From contig OY804577.1 of assembly GCA_963680875.1 (NCBI GenBank), positions 102,063,906 through 102,127,905 on the forward strand: 64,000 nucleotides of DNA. The letters run 5' to 3'. The notes below the pieces were generated by a model that had not been told where the DNA came from, did not search any database, and worked only from the letters and a program-made list of their open reading frames with translations. This stretch comes from Bathymodiolus brooksi. Taxonomy: Eukaryota > Mollusca > Bivalvia > Mytilida > Modiolidae. The translations under genes and the position numbers were made by a program. This document shows positions 1-12,166 of the stretch, piece after piece; within the stretch, counting starts at the first letter, position 1, and each line of letters begins with the position of its first letter.

Positions 1-1372
1 CAACCTAGGATAAAAATCTAAACGGATTCTAAAAGCTATTGTTAAGATCTATCTTTTCAAGAAATAAATAATACAATATTTTATTATTTAGGTACTTAAA
101 AGTTGACCGGAAGTGTCAAAAATGAGAACGGGCAATGGACAAATTTTTGACTTTGATCTCAAATGTATCAAAATTAAAAGACCCCGGTCAAAAACCGTTT
201 AGATAATCTTAAAGACAATTTTATACTCTATCAGACGATATAAAAATCTGTTTGCTAAAATATTAGATAAAAGCACAATCTTGACCGGAAGCCTACCTTT
301 TCAGAGTTAGTAGTCGTCTAATTTTCAACTTTGATTTCAAATTTCTCAAAATTCAATGAACCCGGTCAAAAACCGTTCAAATATTCTTAAAGACAATGTT
401 ATACTCTATCAGATGATATAAATTTGATTTTATGGAAATACTGGTGGAAAGCACAATCTTGACCGGAAGCCTACCTTTTCAGAGTTAGCCATCGGCAAAT
501 TTTCAACTTTGATATTAAATTTCTCAAAATTCAAAGAATCCGGTTAAAAACCGGTTAGATATTCTTAAAGACAATCTTATACCCTATAAGATCATATATG
601 TTTGATTTCATTAAAATATTGCTGAAAAACACAAACTTGACCGGAAGCCTACCTTTTACTTGAAGCAGATTTGGAGAAAAACGTGTCCAATTATCAGCGA
701 CCAACTATGAAAAGGTAGGCTTCCGGTCAACATTGCGCTTTTATCTAATACCTTAACAAAAATATTTGTATATCATCAGATAGAGTATAAAATTGTCTTT
801 GAGAATATGTAAACAGTTTTTGAACGGTTTCCTTGAATTTTGAGAAATTTGAGATCAAAGTTGAAAATTCGCCGTTGACTAACTCTGAAAAAGTAGGCTT
901 CCGGTCAAGATTGTGCTTTCCACCAATATTTCCATAAAATCAAATTTATATCATCTGATAGAGTATAAAATTGTCTTTAAGAATATTTAAACGGTTTTTG
1001 ACCGGGTTCATTGAATTTTGAGAAATTTGAAATCAAAGTTGAAAATTAGCCGACTGCTAACTCTGAAAAGGTACATGTAGGCTTCCGGTCAAGATTGTGC
1101 TTTTATCTAATATTTCAGCAAACAGATTTTTATATCGTCTCATAGAGTATAAAATTGTCTTTAAGAATATCTAAACGGTTTTTGACCGGGGTCTTTTAAT
1201 TTTGATACATTTGAGATCAAAGTAAAAAATTTGTCCATTGCCCGTTCTCATTTTTGACACTTCCGGTCAACTTTTAAGTACCTAAATAATAAAATATTGT
1301 ATTATGTATTTCTTGAAAAGATAGATCTTAACAATAGCTTTTAGAATCCGTTTAGATTTTTATCCTAGGTTG
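1..1372. repeat. Foldback palindrome of 178-bp units
   Basis: The first bases (CAACCTAGGATAAAAATC) are the reverse complement of the bases ending at 1372, and the match continues inward with few mismatches to a centre near 658-708. Each arm is itself a tandem array: the word TTGACCGGAA starts at 103, 281, 459 and 637 (exactly 178 bp apart), and its complement TTCCGGTCAA starts at 721, 899, 1083 and 1261 (178, 184, 178). The 184 step is explained by a 6-bp insertion (CATGTA) next to 1070. No ORF of note lies inside. The element may extend left of the window, since the repeat reaches base 1. It looks like a foldback or large MITE-type element; no target duplication can be tested. Confidence 0.9.
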
Positions 1373-1599
1373 AGTACTTTTCAAGATATGATCTTTCAAG
1401 TACCCATTTTGGGCTTACTTCCGTGTTTTCCCACTTCCGCGTTTTAGACCTTCCCCATTGTAATGTCAAAACGCTGGCCCCCCTTTTTTTCCAAAATAAT
1501 TTAACTTTTGTGATTCAAATGTTAATAAATGTCTTCCCGCGAATCGTTTTTGTTCGAACATTTTTTTTGCACATATGTCGTGAAAGTAACAATATATAT

Positions 1600-2430
1600 A
1601 TCAGCTCACAAATTACAAATAGAAATAGGAAGATACCAGGGTACTCTCCGGGAAAACCGCATCTGTTGTAGGTGCACTTCGGGTCAGGTAGAAGATGAGA
1701 TCCATTATTTACTTCATTGTACTTGCCATGCAAACCATAGGGAAATTTTTACTACATATTTGACATCTGAGTGTCAAAATTTTCAAAATTTAGATGACAA
1801 ATGTAAACTCATATGGATCTTAAATAATGAAGACCCAACTATACTCAGATATCTTTGTCAATATCTTTTATCAACAACTATTTGTTTAAATGGAATTGGA
1901 GATCTGCAAACTGGATGACCTGCATTGAGCATGAGAAAGAAAATATTCTTTTTGGCATCGTCCCTTGATGCTCACTGCTGGTTATCCAAAAGCTCTGATC
2001 CCTTTCCATGTTCCAAACAATATTCCTTCCACATCAACATGGCCGGTCTGCACTAGACACAAGTAGGACTTTATTCCTTTTAGCATCGACTCAAGGTGTC
2101 TCTTGCAGATTGGTGATGAATCACCTGATATATATGTATATGTTCTCTCTCATCACCCCCCCCCCCCACCCCCTCATATATATGTGAGCAAGTGTATGTA
2201 CGTTTATGTGCATATATCTCTTTTCATGCCCGAGTGTGCCTGCACCACAATTTTTGATATTTCACCGCGAATATTTAAGTTGATATATTGTTGTTGTGTA
2301 TCAATCATAATTGTTATTTGTATATGCCCTCCTGGGGCCCTGATTTGGTTAATAAACTTATTCTGTACATGTTCTATATTGTTTTTGTTTAATTATATTT
2401 GTATTGATCTATTAAAAAATTATAAATTTT
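1600..2430 (+). pseudogene. LINE 3' end (CR1/jockey-like), truncated
   Basis: The reading frame ending at the TGA at 1916-1918 shows the C-terminal cysteine-histidine motif that follows the reverse transcriptase in CR1-like LINEs: LQIEIGRYQG, then RICCRC, EDEIHYLLHC and HREIF, spaced as C-X2-C...H-X4-C. No RT core precedes it, so this is a 5'-truncated copy, the usual outcome of target-primed integration. About 500 bp of 3' UTR follow, with a C-run near 2155 and an AATAAA at 2351 just after GGGGCCCTGATTTGG. The ORF upstream of about 1600 has no LINE similarity and is probably flank. Confidence 0.65.
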
Positions 2431-2440
2431 ATTAAAGATT

Positions 2441-3472
2441 GATGATTGCAAATTAAATTTATATGTTTCATCAAGGACGTATTCTATATACGTCCTTTGC
2501 TTGGTTTCATTAATTATGACACTTATATGTCTTGATCCTGCCAATGGTCTTTGATGAGTTTAATTACTGGTAATAAAGTAAAAAAAACACACAAGCCAAG
2601 GTATTGTGAAAAAGAAAAGGACAAAGTCAACAAAAGAATTTTGAGAAGTTTATGCTTTGATAACAATGGATTGGTCAAGTCTAGCTGCGGAACCGTAGCT
2701 CTTTATGGTCCTTTTGTTTTTTTTAAGATGTGGCAGACTATCTATGAATAATCTTGGCTGAAGTCTGTAAACTGAAATATTCAATAAAGAAATTGGGGGG
2801 GGGGGGGGGGGGGGGGGGGGAATCCAGGCATTATGCATGGTCTTCACTCTTGGTGAAATCTGAACTCTAAAGTTAATGGGATTTTTCTTTCATAAACACT
2901 TAATGTTTTGCAGTCTCTGAAGTACATTTTTTGGTCCACAAAATGCTAGATTTCAGGAGCTTCCGCCCCCTGGACCCCTTACGGCCCTCAGCCTAATTTT
3001 TTAGGTACCTCCTAAAATTTAAGAAGTATTTGAAACCCCTGTCATATTCTAAAGCCAAGCCATGATCTCGTTCAACTCCTATTATATCGTCTTTATTGAA
3101 AGAATCCTTTGAACCCCGTCAGTCCTCTCCTCTCCAGTCAGACAAGTTCATAAATTTACAAATCTCTTTTAAATATTTTTTTTTATTATTATTGTATGCG
3201 TGTTCGCTTAAGAATTTTGTTGTAGTAATTATATTTGTTTGATCCTTAACCGTGCAAATAACGAGAGATTGTGTACTTTTTGGTTTCATATTACAAAACC
3301 GTTGCGATTGTCAATGCAATATAGGGGGTCGAGAAAATAAAACGAAACAAGAATGTTGCCGAAGTGACTGACCAATTGCAAATTACACCGTGTCACGGCA
3401 TGTGTCTTGTTGTTTTAAAATTGTGCTGAAAATAAATGTTGACAATATTATATATGACATGACACTACTTAC
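2441..3472. other. Noncoding stretch, possible myosin intron
   Basis: I see no convincing coding exon on either strand. It contains a run of 26 G at 2795-2820, a likely site of length variation or assembly error. If the myosin exon at 3473-3583 is real, this stretch, the LINE tail and the foldback are all in its first intron on the minus strand. I searched for the next motor-domain exon (TYVGDIL-type) and did not find one. Confidence 0.4.
2795..2820. repeat. G26 homopolymer
   Basis: Twenty-six consecutive G on the plus strand, flanked by AATT and AATCC. Could form G-quadruplex; length is not reliable in assemblies. Confidence 0.95.
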
Positions 3473-3583
3473 ATATATTTCGTCACTGTTGTATCTAATT
3501 CGTAATTCGTCTAATAAAATGTTGTCGTCCAGTTTAGCCAATGTAGCTAAATCTTGCACACTCCCGGGCTTAGGAAGGTCCAT
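3473..3583 (-). CDS. First coding exon of a myosin heavy chain (class III/XVI-like)
   Basis: The exon starts with ATG at 3583-3581 and runs 37 codons to a perfect donor: ...GAA ATA TAT|GTAAGT, intron phase 0. The peptide begins MDLPKPGSVQDLATLAKLDD and ends RIRYNSDEIY. It matches the start of myosin motor domains, where a [D/Q]DL..L..L.E..LL..L..RY....IYTY block precedes the P-loop; the exon stops exactly at the conserved IY. Spacing from Met to this block is short, so there is no long N-terminal extension or kinase domain in this exon. The wording resembles class III/XVI motors most, but class cannot be fixed from 37 residues. Downstream exons would lie below 3473 and are not visible. Motor function (actin-based ATPase) is inferred from family. 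Confidence 0.6.
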
Positions 3584-4289
3584 GTTTACTTCCTAATCAC
3601 ACCCAGTATAATTATTTGTACCTGGACGTGTTTACCTGTGATATAGATATATATATTCAACAGTTTATTTATAGATTTATTCATTATCGATTCTGATGAT
3701 TTCATGCGTGTAGTAGACGTAAGGTAAAGTTAAACAGAAAAGAGATCGTGATGTTTTTTTAATTGAAGCGAACCAACGACTTAGTCATACTGTAAGTTAG
3801 GTAACTCACGGTCATAAGAACGTTTAAAAAATTGATCATATTAAAAATATTACCTTTTATGGAAAATGGTAGATATAGTGACTTAGTCTACTAAAAAAAT
3901 CAGATAATTATATTATGACGAAGAGAATAAACGTGATAAAGCCTTTTATATATAATAAATACTCTTGGATTTTACCTTAAAATATTATTACTTTTCCAAC
4001 ATTTATCCATCTAAACCAAGAATAAAATACCAATCAGTGGTAGAATTAGTCTTGAATCCGGTAGCACATTAAACCATTATATCATCAACTTGATATACTT
4101 TCAGAGAGGCGGACAGCTCTCGAATTTCATATCCACACTCTGAAGTTCACCATCTACAAAGACATCATATAGTAGATAAAAGAGGGTATTCTACACTGGA
4201 GGACAAAAAGAATCTCTGTCGTAATATTTATGGACATTGGAATTCGTTAAAAATAAACGAGATGCTGTTTAACACAAAGTGATCAATTT
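3584..4289. other. AT-rich noncoding; 5' flank of the myosin exon
   Basis: Would hold the 5' UTR and promoter of the minus-strand myosin exon. No TATA box in a convincing position and no ORF of interest were seen. Confidence 0.35.
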
Positions 4290-4755
4290 TTCTGTTATAT
4301 CATGACGAAGTTACATTCACGAGATGATTATAATCAAATGTCGCTTTGTACTAGATCAACTTTAGTTGGAATTTTATTATGATGGCTCACTGAAACAACA
4401 GTCCGCAATTCTTCACATCTTCGCCAACCAAGAGTTACGATCCACTCTTCCATGGCTGGCGAAGATGACTACATCATGGCGAGAGCAAAATATATTTCGA
4501 CGAGATGATATCCGCTTTCTACTAGACCAACACGCAAAGTATGATTTTTGTCATAAAGCAACAGTCCACATGAGAAGACATGTTGCTACACTCGGACACA
4601 TCCTGATTCCGAGCCAACTAGTCTTCACTCTTATATGGGATGTGCTTAGCAGAGAAGCAACAAATATCAATTTTATAGTCTTTGGTGTGATCCGATCGGA
4701 ACTCGAACCCACTATCTACAACACTCGAGGCAAACACGCTAACTATTACATACAT
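4290..4755 (-). mobile_element. SINE family A, copy 1
   Basis: Reading the minus strand from about 4755 gives a tRNA-like head (a TAGTTAGCG-type A box, then GTGGGTTCGAGTTCC as B box) followed by a body shared with copies at 6098-6260 and 31195-31535 (for example ACTGGTTGGCTCGGAATCAG and TTTCAGTGAGC). The distal part is partly duplicated in tandem (the words TATCATG(A/G)CGA and ACTAGA(T/C)CAAC each occur twice). A 149-codon open frame on the plus strand is just SINE sequence and is not a gene. Confidence 0.7.
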
Positions 4756-6097
4756 TTCGGTTTGAAAATAATGAACCAATATCTAACGTTATCAGACACA
4801 CAAGTAACAAAATAGATGGGAAACAACTAACAAAGGAGACGCGTATCTGATTTATTTCTAGGCTGCATTTGTAGCAATAAATATTTATATCAATATAATT
4901 AAATAAATAAATAGTACTATTATTTAATTATATAAACGGGTGTCTTGAGTTTATACTGACTATTGTCAACATCTGCCGTTATTTCAGTATAATTTTCGTG
5001 AAAGCCTTTCCAGAGGAGTGGTCATTGTTGTTGCCTTTTGGTGACCATTACTGTTGAACTACCCCTTATCACTTTCTGTGGACCCCAAGTGCACTGTCGT
5101 CAACGAGCTCCGGTCGGAATTGATCTGCCATCTTCCGGTACAAGTCAATTAGGCATGTTTGACATACAGGCGACGACAAAAAGTAAGTATTATGATCATA
5201 TAGTATTATTATATCTTGAATCCAGAAGATGTCGTTATCGGTCAATTATTTTTGCTTGTTTTTACCTATATATTACTGTAGTTATCTTTATCGATTACTC
5301 AGATATAGATAAAATGATGGACATAAACAATGAAAAATGCTAATAATAAGATTGAAATCATCAAATAAAGCTATAAAAAGTAGTTTATATGTGTAATTAA
5401 AGTACACAAACCCTTTGTAATGCTTATATACATGATAGTTTGCACTGACGTGCCACCATGAATAGTTTTAGACTTACTACAGTAAAAAACACAATGCTTA
5501 TTTACGTACATTCGTTCCGGCTCTGTCAGCCACTACTTTCCGGTTGGGTCGCAAAAATTGTGTTTCAGTAGAACCGGTTTTGTCTATGTAAAAAATTGAA
5601 AGAATAGCGAAAACAGCTCAATATCACAATTATGTTTCCTTTCTGTAATTTATTTAAGGTTCATTATAACACTTGTCAAGGGTATGTTCGACTTGCAAAT
5701 TGATAAAAAGAAAGAAAAAATGTCTTCAATGAATAAAAGTTGTGAAAAAAAACAACAACACCACATAGTCAAAATATTTTACATGTGGATGTTTTGTATA
5801 ACATTAAAAGGAAGAAATACAAAACGGTTTGTGCAGAATTGGCATTCATCAATTGCAAGTCACCTTCGACAGAATGGTCATGATTTTGTATATAACTTAT
5901 AATTCTTTTTCTTTATTTGCTATGCAGTTGAATTATTGCAATATTCAAAGGGTGTTTGATCAAAAGTAGGAACTCTCACTATTTATATAGATATCAAGTA
6001 ACTCTTATTGTTTTGGATTAATTTTTGTTTTCAAATAATATATTGAAGGACAATAAGAAATTTTAATTAAAAAAATTAATAAAAATTAAATAAAAAT
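4756..6097. other. Noncoding, no element recognised
   Basis: Short open frames at 5038-5343 and 5684-5902 have no recognisable domains. A stretch near 5093-5120 (CACTGTCGTCAACGAGCTCC) resembles bases in the exon candidate at 23642-23779, but all spliced frames tried here hit stops. Confidence 0.4.
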
Positions 6098-6260
6098 AGT
6101 AAGCGTAATGGTTAGCGTGCTCGCCTCGAGTGCGATAGATTGTGGGTACGGAGAAAGAGCAAAGACTGGTTGGCTCGGAATCAGAATAATGTGTCTGATT
6201 GGAGCGACATATCTACCCAATGACTGTTGTTAGCTCACCTAGAAACAGTAACAGGATTTA
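6098..6260 (+). mobile_element. SINE family A, copy 2 (partial)
   Basis: Plus-strand tRNA-like head (GCGTAATGGTTAGCGTGCTC as A box; GATTGTGGGTACGGAG is a decayed B box), followed by the family A body (GACTGGTTGGCTCGGAATCA). It lacks the middle section present in the other copies. Confidence 0.65.
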
Positions 6261-6749
6261 TGCTGATAAGCTAATAAACTTATAAGCGCGGACTTCTCAG
6301 AGGAGGACACAATCAAAAATGATAAGAACAACGTACGCTTGTTTCTGGTCGTTTTTGACAGTTTCTTTGGGGCGATAGATACAATATACGTACATTGTCG
6401 GAAAATATATAATTCATTTCCACTCGCTGCGAAACAGGTAAGAAAAACTCGTCAAAACTCGTATATATATTATACATTTTATATTTTCGACAATGTATAA
6501 ATATTGTCTATTTTTTTTCTCCCTCGTTTCACTCCTCAGAAAATATTTTTTGATTAACTAAAATAATGTAATATAAATAAGACTCGACACAGTGTAGGGT
6601 TGTGCGTTCGTTACAAGATCGCATAGCATTTATTATAAATATAAATCAACATAACAAATTCATTCAGTCTGTCATTTCTATTTCCCCCCTGCCACCCCCC
6701 CCCCCCCCCAAATGCAAAATATATACCAGTGATTGAAATTCTTTTGGCA
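6261..6749. other. Noncoding flank with C-run
   Basis: AT-rich with no coding signal; C15 at 6695-6709. Ends at the TTAA target duplication of the gypsy element. Confidence 0.5.
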
Positions 6750-7241
6750 TTAATGTGGAAGAGTCAATTTTGACAGTTTATAAATAATTTAATTTTTCAT
6801 TTTTACTATGTTCATAAAATATATTTTTGTAAATAAAATATGTTCATATAATTACTTTAATAATTTTTTCATTTAATTATAATATTTAAAACCTCTTAAT
6901 AATAAAATTAATAAGGTCTACAACTTTGTGTTATGTTTTGTATTCTAATTAGGGTTATGACCTAAGTTCACAAAGGTAACCCTGATATGTATCTTGTCTT
7001 TGCATATTTGATTAGTTAAGGTCAGTTTGACCAGTTATTTCATTTCATTGGTTATTGTAGTCGCCTGAATTTTTGGTGGGAAATTCTTTTGTTCTTTGAG
7101 ACATTCTATTACTTTTTCATATCTTGGAAGGCAGACATATTGCCAACTACTATTCTTTTGGATCCAATTTTGGATGACTATTGAACTGATGATATTTCTA
7201 TTTGACACCACTAACATTCATTAAGGTATTTATACTAAACT

Positions 7242-7643
7242 TACTAATTGTCTATAAAATAACTTTCTCAGTGAGATTGAGTTGATTGATTGATTGACTG
7301 ATTTATAAAACATATTAAATTGTGATAAACCTATTTTAACATTAAATGCTATTAAAATGTGATAAACTTATAAAACATTAATTCCAATAAAATGTTAAAG
7401 GTTAAATGAAATAATATTTGGAACTATGAAATATGAGTTTAATATTGAGCATAATACTAGTTTTACCATTAAAATATTAAAAAGGTGAGTTATTAACAAT
7501 TCTATGTGTAAACTGTGTTTTGTGTAATTGTGCATGTTTTGAGCACAATAGTTATAAACCCATTTTTATATTCAGGTTGCCATGATATATTAAATACTGA
7601 TGAACAGCTTGATCTGAGGTATATCCTGTATTTCAAGACCTTT
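7242..7643 (+). repeat. ~400-bp direct repeat flanking the LINE (left copy)
   Basis: The segment from TACTAATTGTC to CAAGACCTTT occurs here and again at 9387-9790, on either side of the LINE, but only once (18242-18643) in the 3' LTR. The copies differ at a few sites, for example an ATTA missing here near 7353. Confidence 0.93.
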
Positions 7644-9386
7644 CTTTGTTATGCATGAAAATCAGTGTGGTTTCAGGCAAGGCTATTGTACAGTTGATAA
7701 TTTATTTACATTGTATTCATTCTTTGAACTTTTAAAAAGGAAAAAGAAAAAAATGTATTGTGCGTTTATAGATTTTGAGAAGGCCTTTGATAAAATCTGG
7801 CGGGAAGGATTGTGGTACAAATTGTTAATTAATAATATAAATGGGAAAATGTTAAATGTAATACAGAATATTTATAAAGATATCAAATCAAACATTATTT
7901 TTAATAACAGTAAATCCGATTATTTTCCATGTGATAATGGCATCAGACAAGGTGAAAACTTGTAACCTTTCTTATTTGCAATATTTTTGAATGATCTGGA
8001 AGATTTTTTAGAAAACCACAATGTTACAGGCCTTCTCACAATTTCACAAGATATTGAAAATATTATGAATGTATATATAAACATATTTCTATAGCTTTAT
8101 GCAGATGACACCGTCCTAATGGCAGAAACCCCTGAAGACCTTCAAAAACAATTAAATATTTTCCATGATTATTGCTTGGCTTGGAAATTAAAACTAAATA
8201 TAGACAAAACTAAAATTGTATGCTTTACAAATGGAAGATTACCACAAAATTTACAATTTACATATAGCAACAGCGAAATTGAAATTGTGAAGGAATTTAA
8301 TTATTTGGGTTTATTATTGACAAAAACGCGAAACTTTAAAAGGGCAATTAAAACACTTGCTGATAAAGGGACCAAAGCAATGTACGAAATCCTGAAAAGA
8401 GGAAAATTCCACAATCTTTCTATTTCATGTCAACTTGATTTATTTGATAAAATGGTAAAACCTAAATTACTTTATGGTTGTGAATTATGGGGATTAAGTA
8501 ACTGTGATATAATTGAGAGAATACATTTGAAATATTGTAAGCTTCTACTAAATCTCAAATCTTCAACTCCAAATTGTATGATTTATGGTGAATTGGGACG
8601 CTACCCCCTCTATATAGATATAAAACAGCAGATGGTGTCATACTGGATCAAACTTATAACAGGAAAACAGTCAAAAATTTGCTCTGTTGTGTATCGTTTA
8701 ATGTACCATTTATGTAATACACAGAATGCAAATTTTTCTTGGCTAAACAGTGTAAAAACTATTTTAGATGAATGTGGTTTTTCGTATATTTGGGAAACAC
8801 AAATTTTCATTAGTGAAGTCTGGTTAAAATCCAATATAAAAATGAGATTGCACGATCAATTCCAGCAGACATGGCGAGAAACATTACACAATTGTTCTAA
8901 AACCCTAAATTATTGTATTTTTAAAGAAACGTTTATTTTTGAACAATATTTTGATATTTTAGACGAAAAAGATTTCTTAACTCTATATGTAAATTTCGAA
9001 CAACAAACCATAAACTGCCAATAGAACATGGAAGATGGAATAACATACCGCGCGAAAATAGAAAATGTAATTTATGTAATTTAGAGGAAATTGGTGATGA
9101 ATTCCATTATATTTTAAATTGTCCATATTTTAAGCAATATAGAGATATTTATATCAAGAAGAGATATACAAAAAGACCAAATATCATTAACTTCTTGGGG
9201 ATTATGGCGTCAACAAATAGACTGAATCTGACTAATCTATGTAAATTTATACGGATCATAAATGAAAGGGTGTGTCCTCCTAGCTAACTGGTTTCCTGTG
9301 TTCTAATATTGTGTATATATTGTATATAATTGTGTCTATGTCTTCTCTGTACCTATGTCATTTGGTGATGAGAATAAAGATATATA
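7644..9386 (+). pseudogene. 5'-truncated CR1-like LINE inside the 5' LTR
   Basis: Begins within the RT: HENQCGFRQGYCTVDN, IDFEKAFDKIWR and NGIRQGENL are RT blocks. The frame stops at TAA 7963-7965, is damaged to about 8100, then resumes with LYADDTVLMAE (catalytic YADD at about 8098-8110) and runs to 9024. After a further frame break the C-terminal knuckle follows (RKCNLCN, GDEFHYILNC), ending before 9290. The 3' end is an A-rich/GATA-like tail (GAATAAAGATATATA). No endonuclease or ORF1 remains. The whole copy is dead. The same knuckle type is seen at 48930-49378, so these are probably one family. Confidence 0.85.
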
Positions 9387-9790
9387 TACTAATTGTCTAT
9401 AAAATAACTTTCTCAGTGAGATTGAGTTGATTAATTGATTGACTGATTTATAAAACATATTAAATTGTGATAAACCTATTTTAACATATTAAATGCTATT
9501 AAAATGTGATAAACTTATAAAACATTAATTCCAATAAAATGTTAAAGGTTAAATGAAATAATATTTGGAACTATGAAATATGAGTTTAATATTGAGCATA
9601 ATACTATTTTTACCATTAAAATATTAAAAAGGTGAGTTATTAACAATTCTATGTGTAAACTGTGTTTTGTGTAATTGTGCATGTTTTGAGCACAATAGTT
9701 ATAAACCCATTTTTATATTCAGGTTGCCATGATATATTAAATACTGATGAACAGCTTGATCTGAGGTATATCCTGTATTTCAAGACCTTT
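9387..9790 (+). repeat. ~400-bp direct repeat flanking the LINE (right copy)
   Basis: Second copy of 7242-7643, continuing without a break into the remainder of the LTR (GCACCCCAGTGTGAGG onward). Confidence 0.93.
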
Positions 9791-10309
9791 GCACCCCAGT
9801 GTGAGGTAAAGATAATTGTTTTTATAGTTTTGCTTATTGATGCTAATTATGCTACTTTTTATTTTACTTTATTATAATGTTGAGCTTATGCTTATTTTTG
9901 CTTCGCTTATGTTTATGTTTTGTTATTATTTTGTTTCGTATTACAATGTTTAGTTTATTCTTAATTTTGTTATTATTTTGTTTGGTTCATGTGAAACCAT
10001 TATTGTACAAGTAATACCACTTGTTTAATGTTTGTAAATGTCCATGAGAACCATGAGCAGGTATATAAATCATTTATAGAGAATAAATATTTTGTTACAA
10101 TAATGGAATAGAAACTTGTAATATTTGTAATTTACTTTATTCCAATGCATAAATTATCAAGAGTTATCTTTCTTGATCCATTATTTATATATTTTATATT
10201 GTCATTACAGAGTCTATTTTATATGGAAATATGAATTCCAACTGCAATAAATGTTAGAACTCACTACGTCTTGTTACATTATTCCACTGAGAATCGACCC
10301 GACGACAAA

Positions 10310-10327
10310 TGGCTCCCAACGTGATTG
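10310..10327 (+). other. Primer binding site of the gypsy element
   Basis: TGGCTCCCAACGTGATTG begins 2 nt after the 5' LTR end; a TGG start complements the CCA of a tRNA 3' end, as expected of a minus-strand primer site. I did not assign the tRNA. Confidence 0.7.
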
Positions 10328-12166
10328 TTGCAGTTTCTGGAAAATTTGGACGTTTACCCGGGATCATCGTATCATTATTTTAGTGCACTCGACCGAAAAA
10401 TTGACAACATCCGGTTTGGATCCACATGTCTGACAGTGAAGGATACTTTTGCAGAAACACTGTATTTATCTGTTTATGTCATTTAAAGGTTTGCATTTAT
10501 ATTTTATGTTCTTTATGTGTATGTTGAATGTTGTCAGTAACATGAAATGAAGTTATAGTACGTTTTGATGAAAATAATAATTAGAAATTTTCAATTTAAA
10601 AAAACCCCAAAAAAACCAAACGTTTTTGTATACCAAATTTTGTACGTTAAAAAAGTGACAGAAAATCAGTTTGTACAAACAGATAATTTTAGTAATATTT
10701 AGAGTATAGTATGAGGTATTGAACATTGATACTTGGTGACATTTTGTGAATATTTATGTGTTAATTGTTTTTCATATTTGGACTTAGTCTTATTCTTAGG
10801 CAGGTGTAATACATTGTCACTCCCGGGTGTCATACATGTACATAGCCACACCCAAGGTCAAGGTCATTTGTACTCAAACCGGAAGTCCATGTATCTTATA
10901 CAAACATTTCAAGTGAATTTTTTTCTTACACTTCTTCAACAATAAGTTATTTACACATTAACAAAAAAAAAAAAATTTACATACACACACTTTGTAAATT
11001 ATTACACATAAAATTACATACATTTGGGATACATGTAAATGAGACTTAGTGCTTGGTGTTAATGAACTTGAGAAGAGTTTGAAGATACTTTGTTCAGTTT
11101 ACAGACAAAACTTTATTTTTTCTGTTTACAATTTTTATTGAATTTTTTTCACATATTCACACTTACACCACAGACAGTATACCGTCATACTCTTGTGATT
11201 ATTAGACATTATGTGTGTATAGCCTTATGTTATATATTGACATTTATAATTTATGTTATATGTATATGGTGTCTTGTATATTTTTTTTGTACTACCATTG
11301 TGTTTACATGTTCTGATGTGATGTAATGTACTTAGACTTTTGTTATTTATTGTGAGTCAGTGTATATGTATACTATTTAAATTAATTTAAATATTTAAAA
11401 GGTTAAATTATTTAAACTTTATTTAAATCCGAGTTTGAAATTTAATTAGATATCTTAAAAAAAAAAAAAAAAAAATCAGTTTATACATTTAAACTTTGAT
11501 TTAACTTTGAGTTACATTTAAACTTTGATTTAACTTTGAGTTATTAGTTAAATAATAAAATACTGACCGATTGAAAGGTGAACGAATTTGTACACTTGCA
11601 TGATACATGATTTAACATCCTTCTCACCTTAACATACCTTTCACACCTTGCATACCTGATTCTCGTGCAGTTTTGTACAGCTACAGGATTTGTTTTCTTG
11701 TGTGTAGTTAGGTTCAGATTTCTTTGTCGAGATTTTCTTGAGTTTGAGTTGGTCATTGTCAGTCTTCAGTTATATTATTTAGCATTCATATAGAGAGTAT
11801 ACATTGTTGTTATATACATTTATATGTGACTTGCATGTATGACTTAGAATCCTAGGTGCAGATTCATCAGCCACTGGTTATATTAGTACATTTATTTATA
11901 GATATATACCAGTTAGTACTCAGTAGACTATAAGTCATAATAAGACAGTAGATCCTTATTTATTTTGAGATTGTTAACGTACAAGCTTAACAATTATCTG
12001 TCCATAATTTTTTTGATTTAGAGATTGCAGATTATTATTATACAGATTGAGGTAAGTATACATATTTTTGTTTATTTTATATTTAGACGTATCAGTCACA
12101 TTATTACTTAGTACATTTTTGTATCAGTATTGTTGATTTGTACATTTGGTATTTGACATTAGTAAC
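10328..12166 (+). other. Long untranslated leader of the gypsy element
   Basis: About 1.8 kb between primer site and gag ATG with no sustained ORF. Contains A-runs near 10965 and 11458, and a perfect tandem pair (AAACTTTGATTTAACTTTGA) at 11489-11542. Packaging and promoter-proximal signals probably lie here but none can be named. Confidence 0.6.

Larger units (their letters stand above)
6754..10307 (+). repeat. 5' LTR, interrupted by a LINE
   Basis: Matches the 3' LTR in two pieces: 6754-7643 and 9387-10307, which overlap by about 400 bp in the LTR coordinate system. The LINE at 7644-9386 lies between them. Relative to the 3' LTR this copy also has about 54 extra bases near 9905-9980 (a TTATGTTT/TTGTTATTATTTTG repeat). 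Confidence 0.93.

Noticed and set aside
2103..2435. 110-codon open frame with Pro and Tyr/Cys-rich text
   Set aside because: Lies in a LINE 3' UTR and includes a C-run; composition is not protein-like.
4366..4815. 149-codon open frame
   Set aside because: Entirely SINE family A sequence on the opposite strand; no domain.
4987..5181. Possible exon between TTATTTCAG and AAAAGTAAGT
   Set aside because: All three frames contain stops or show no similarity; only a short nucleotide resemblance to 23.7 kb.
4680..6190. tRNA-like A and B boxes taken as tRNA genes
   Set aside because: Heads of SINE families A and B with decayed cloverleafs and long non-tRNA bodies; none folds as an intact tRNA by eye.
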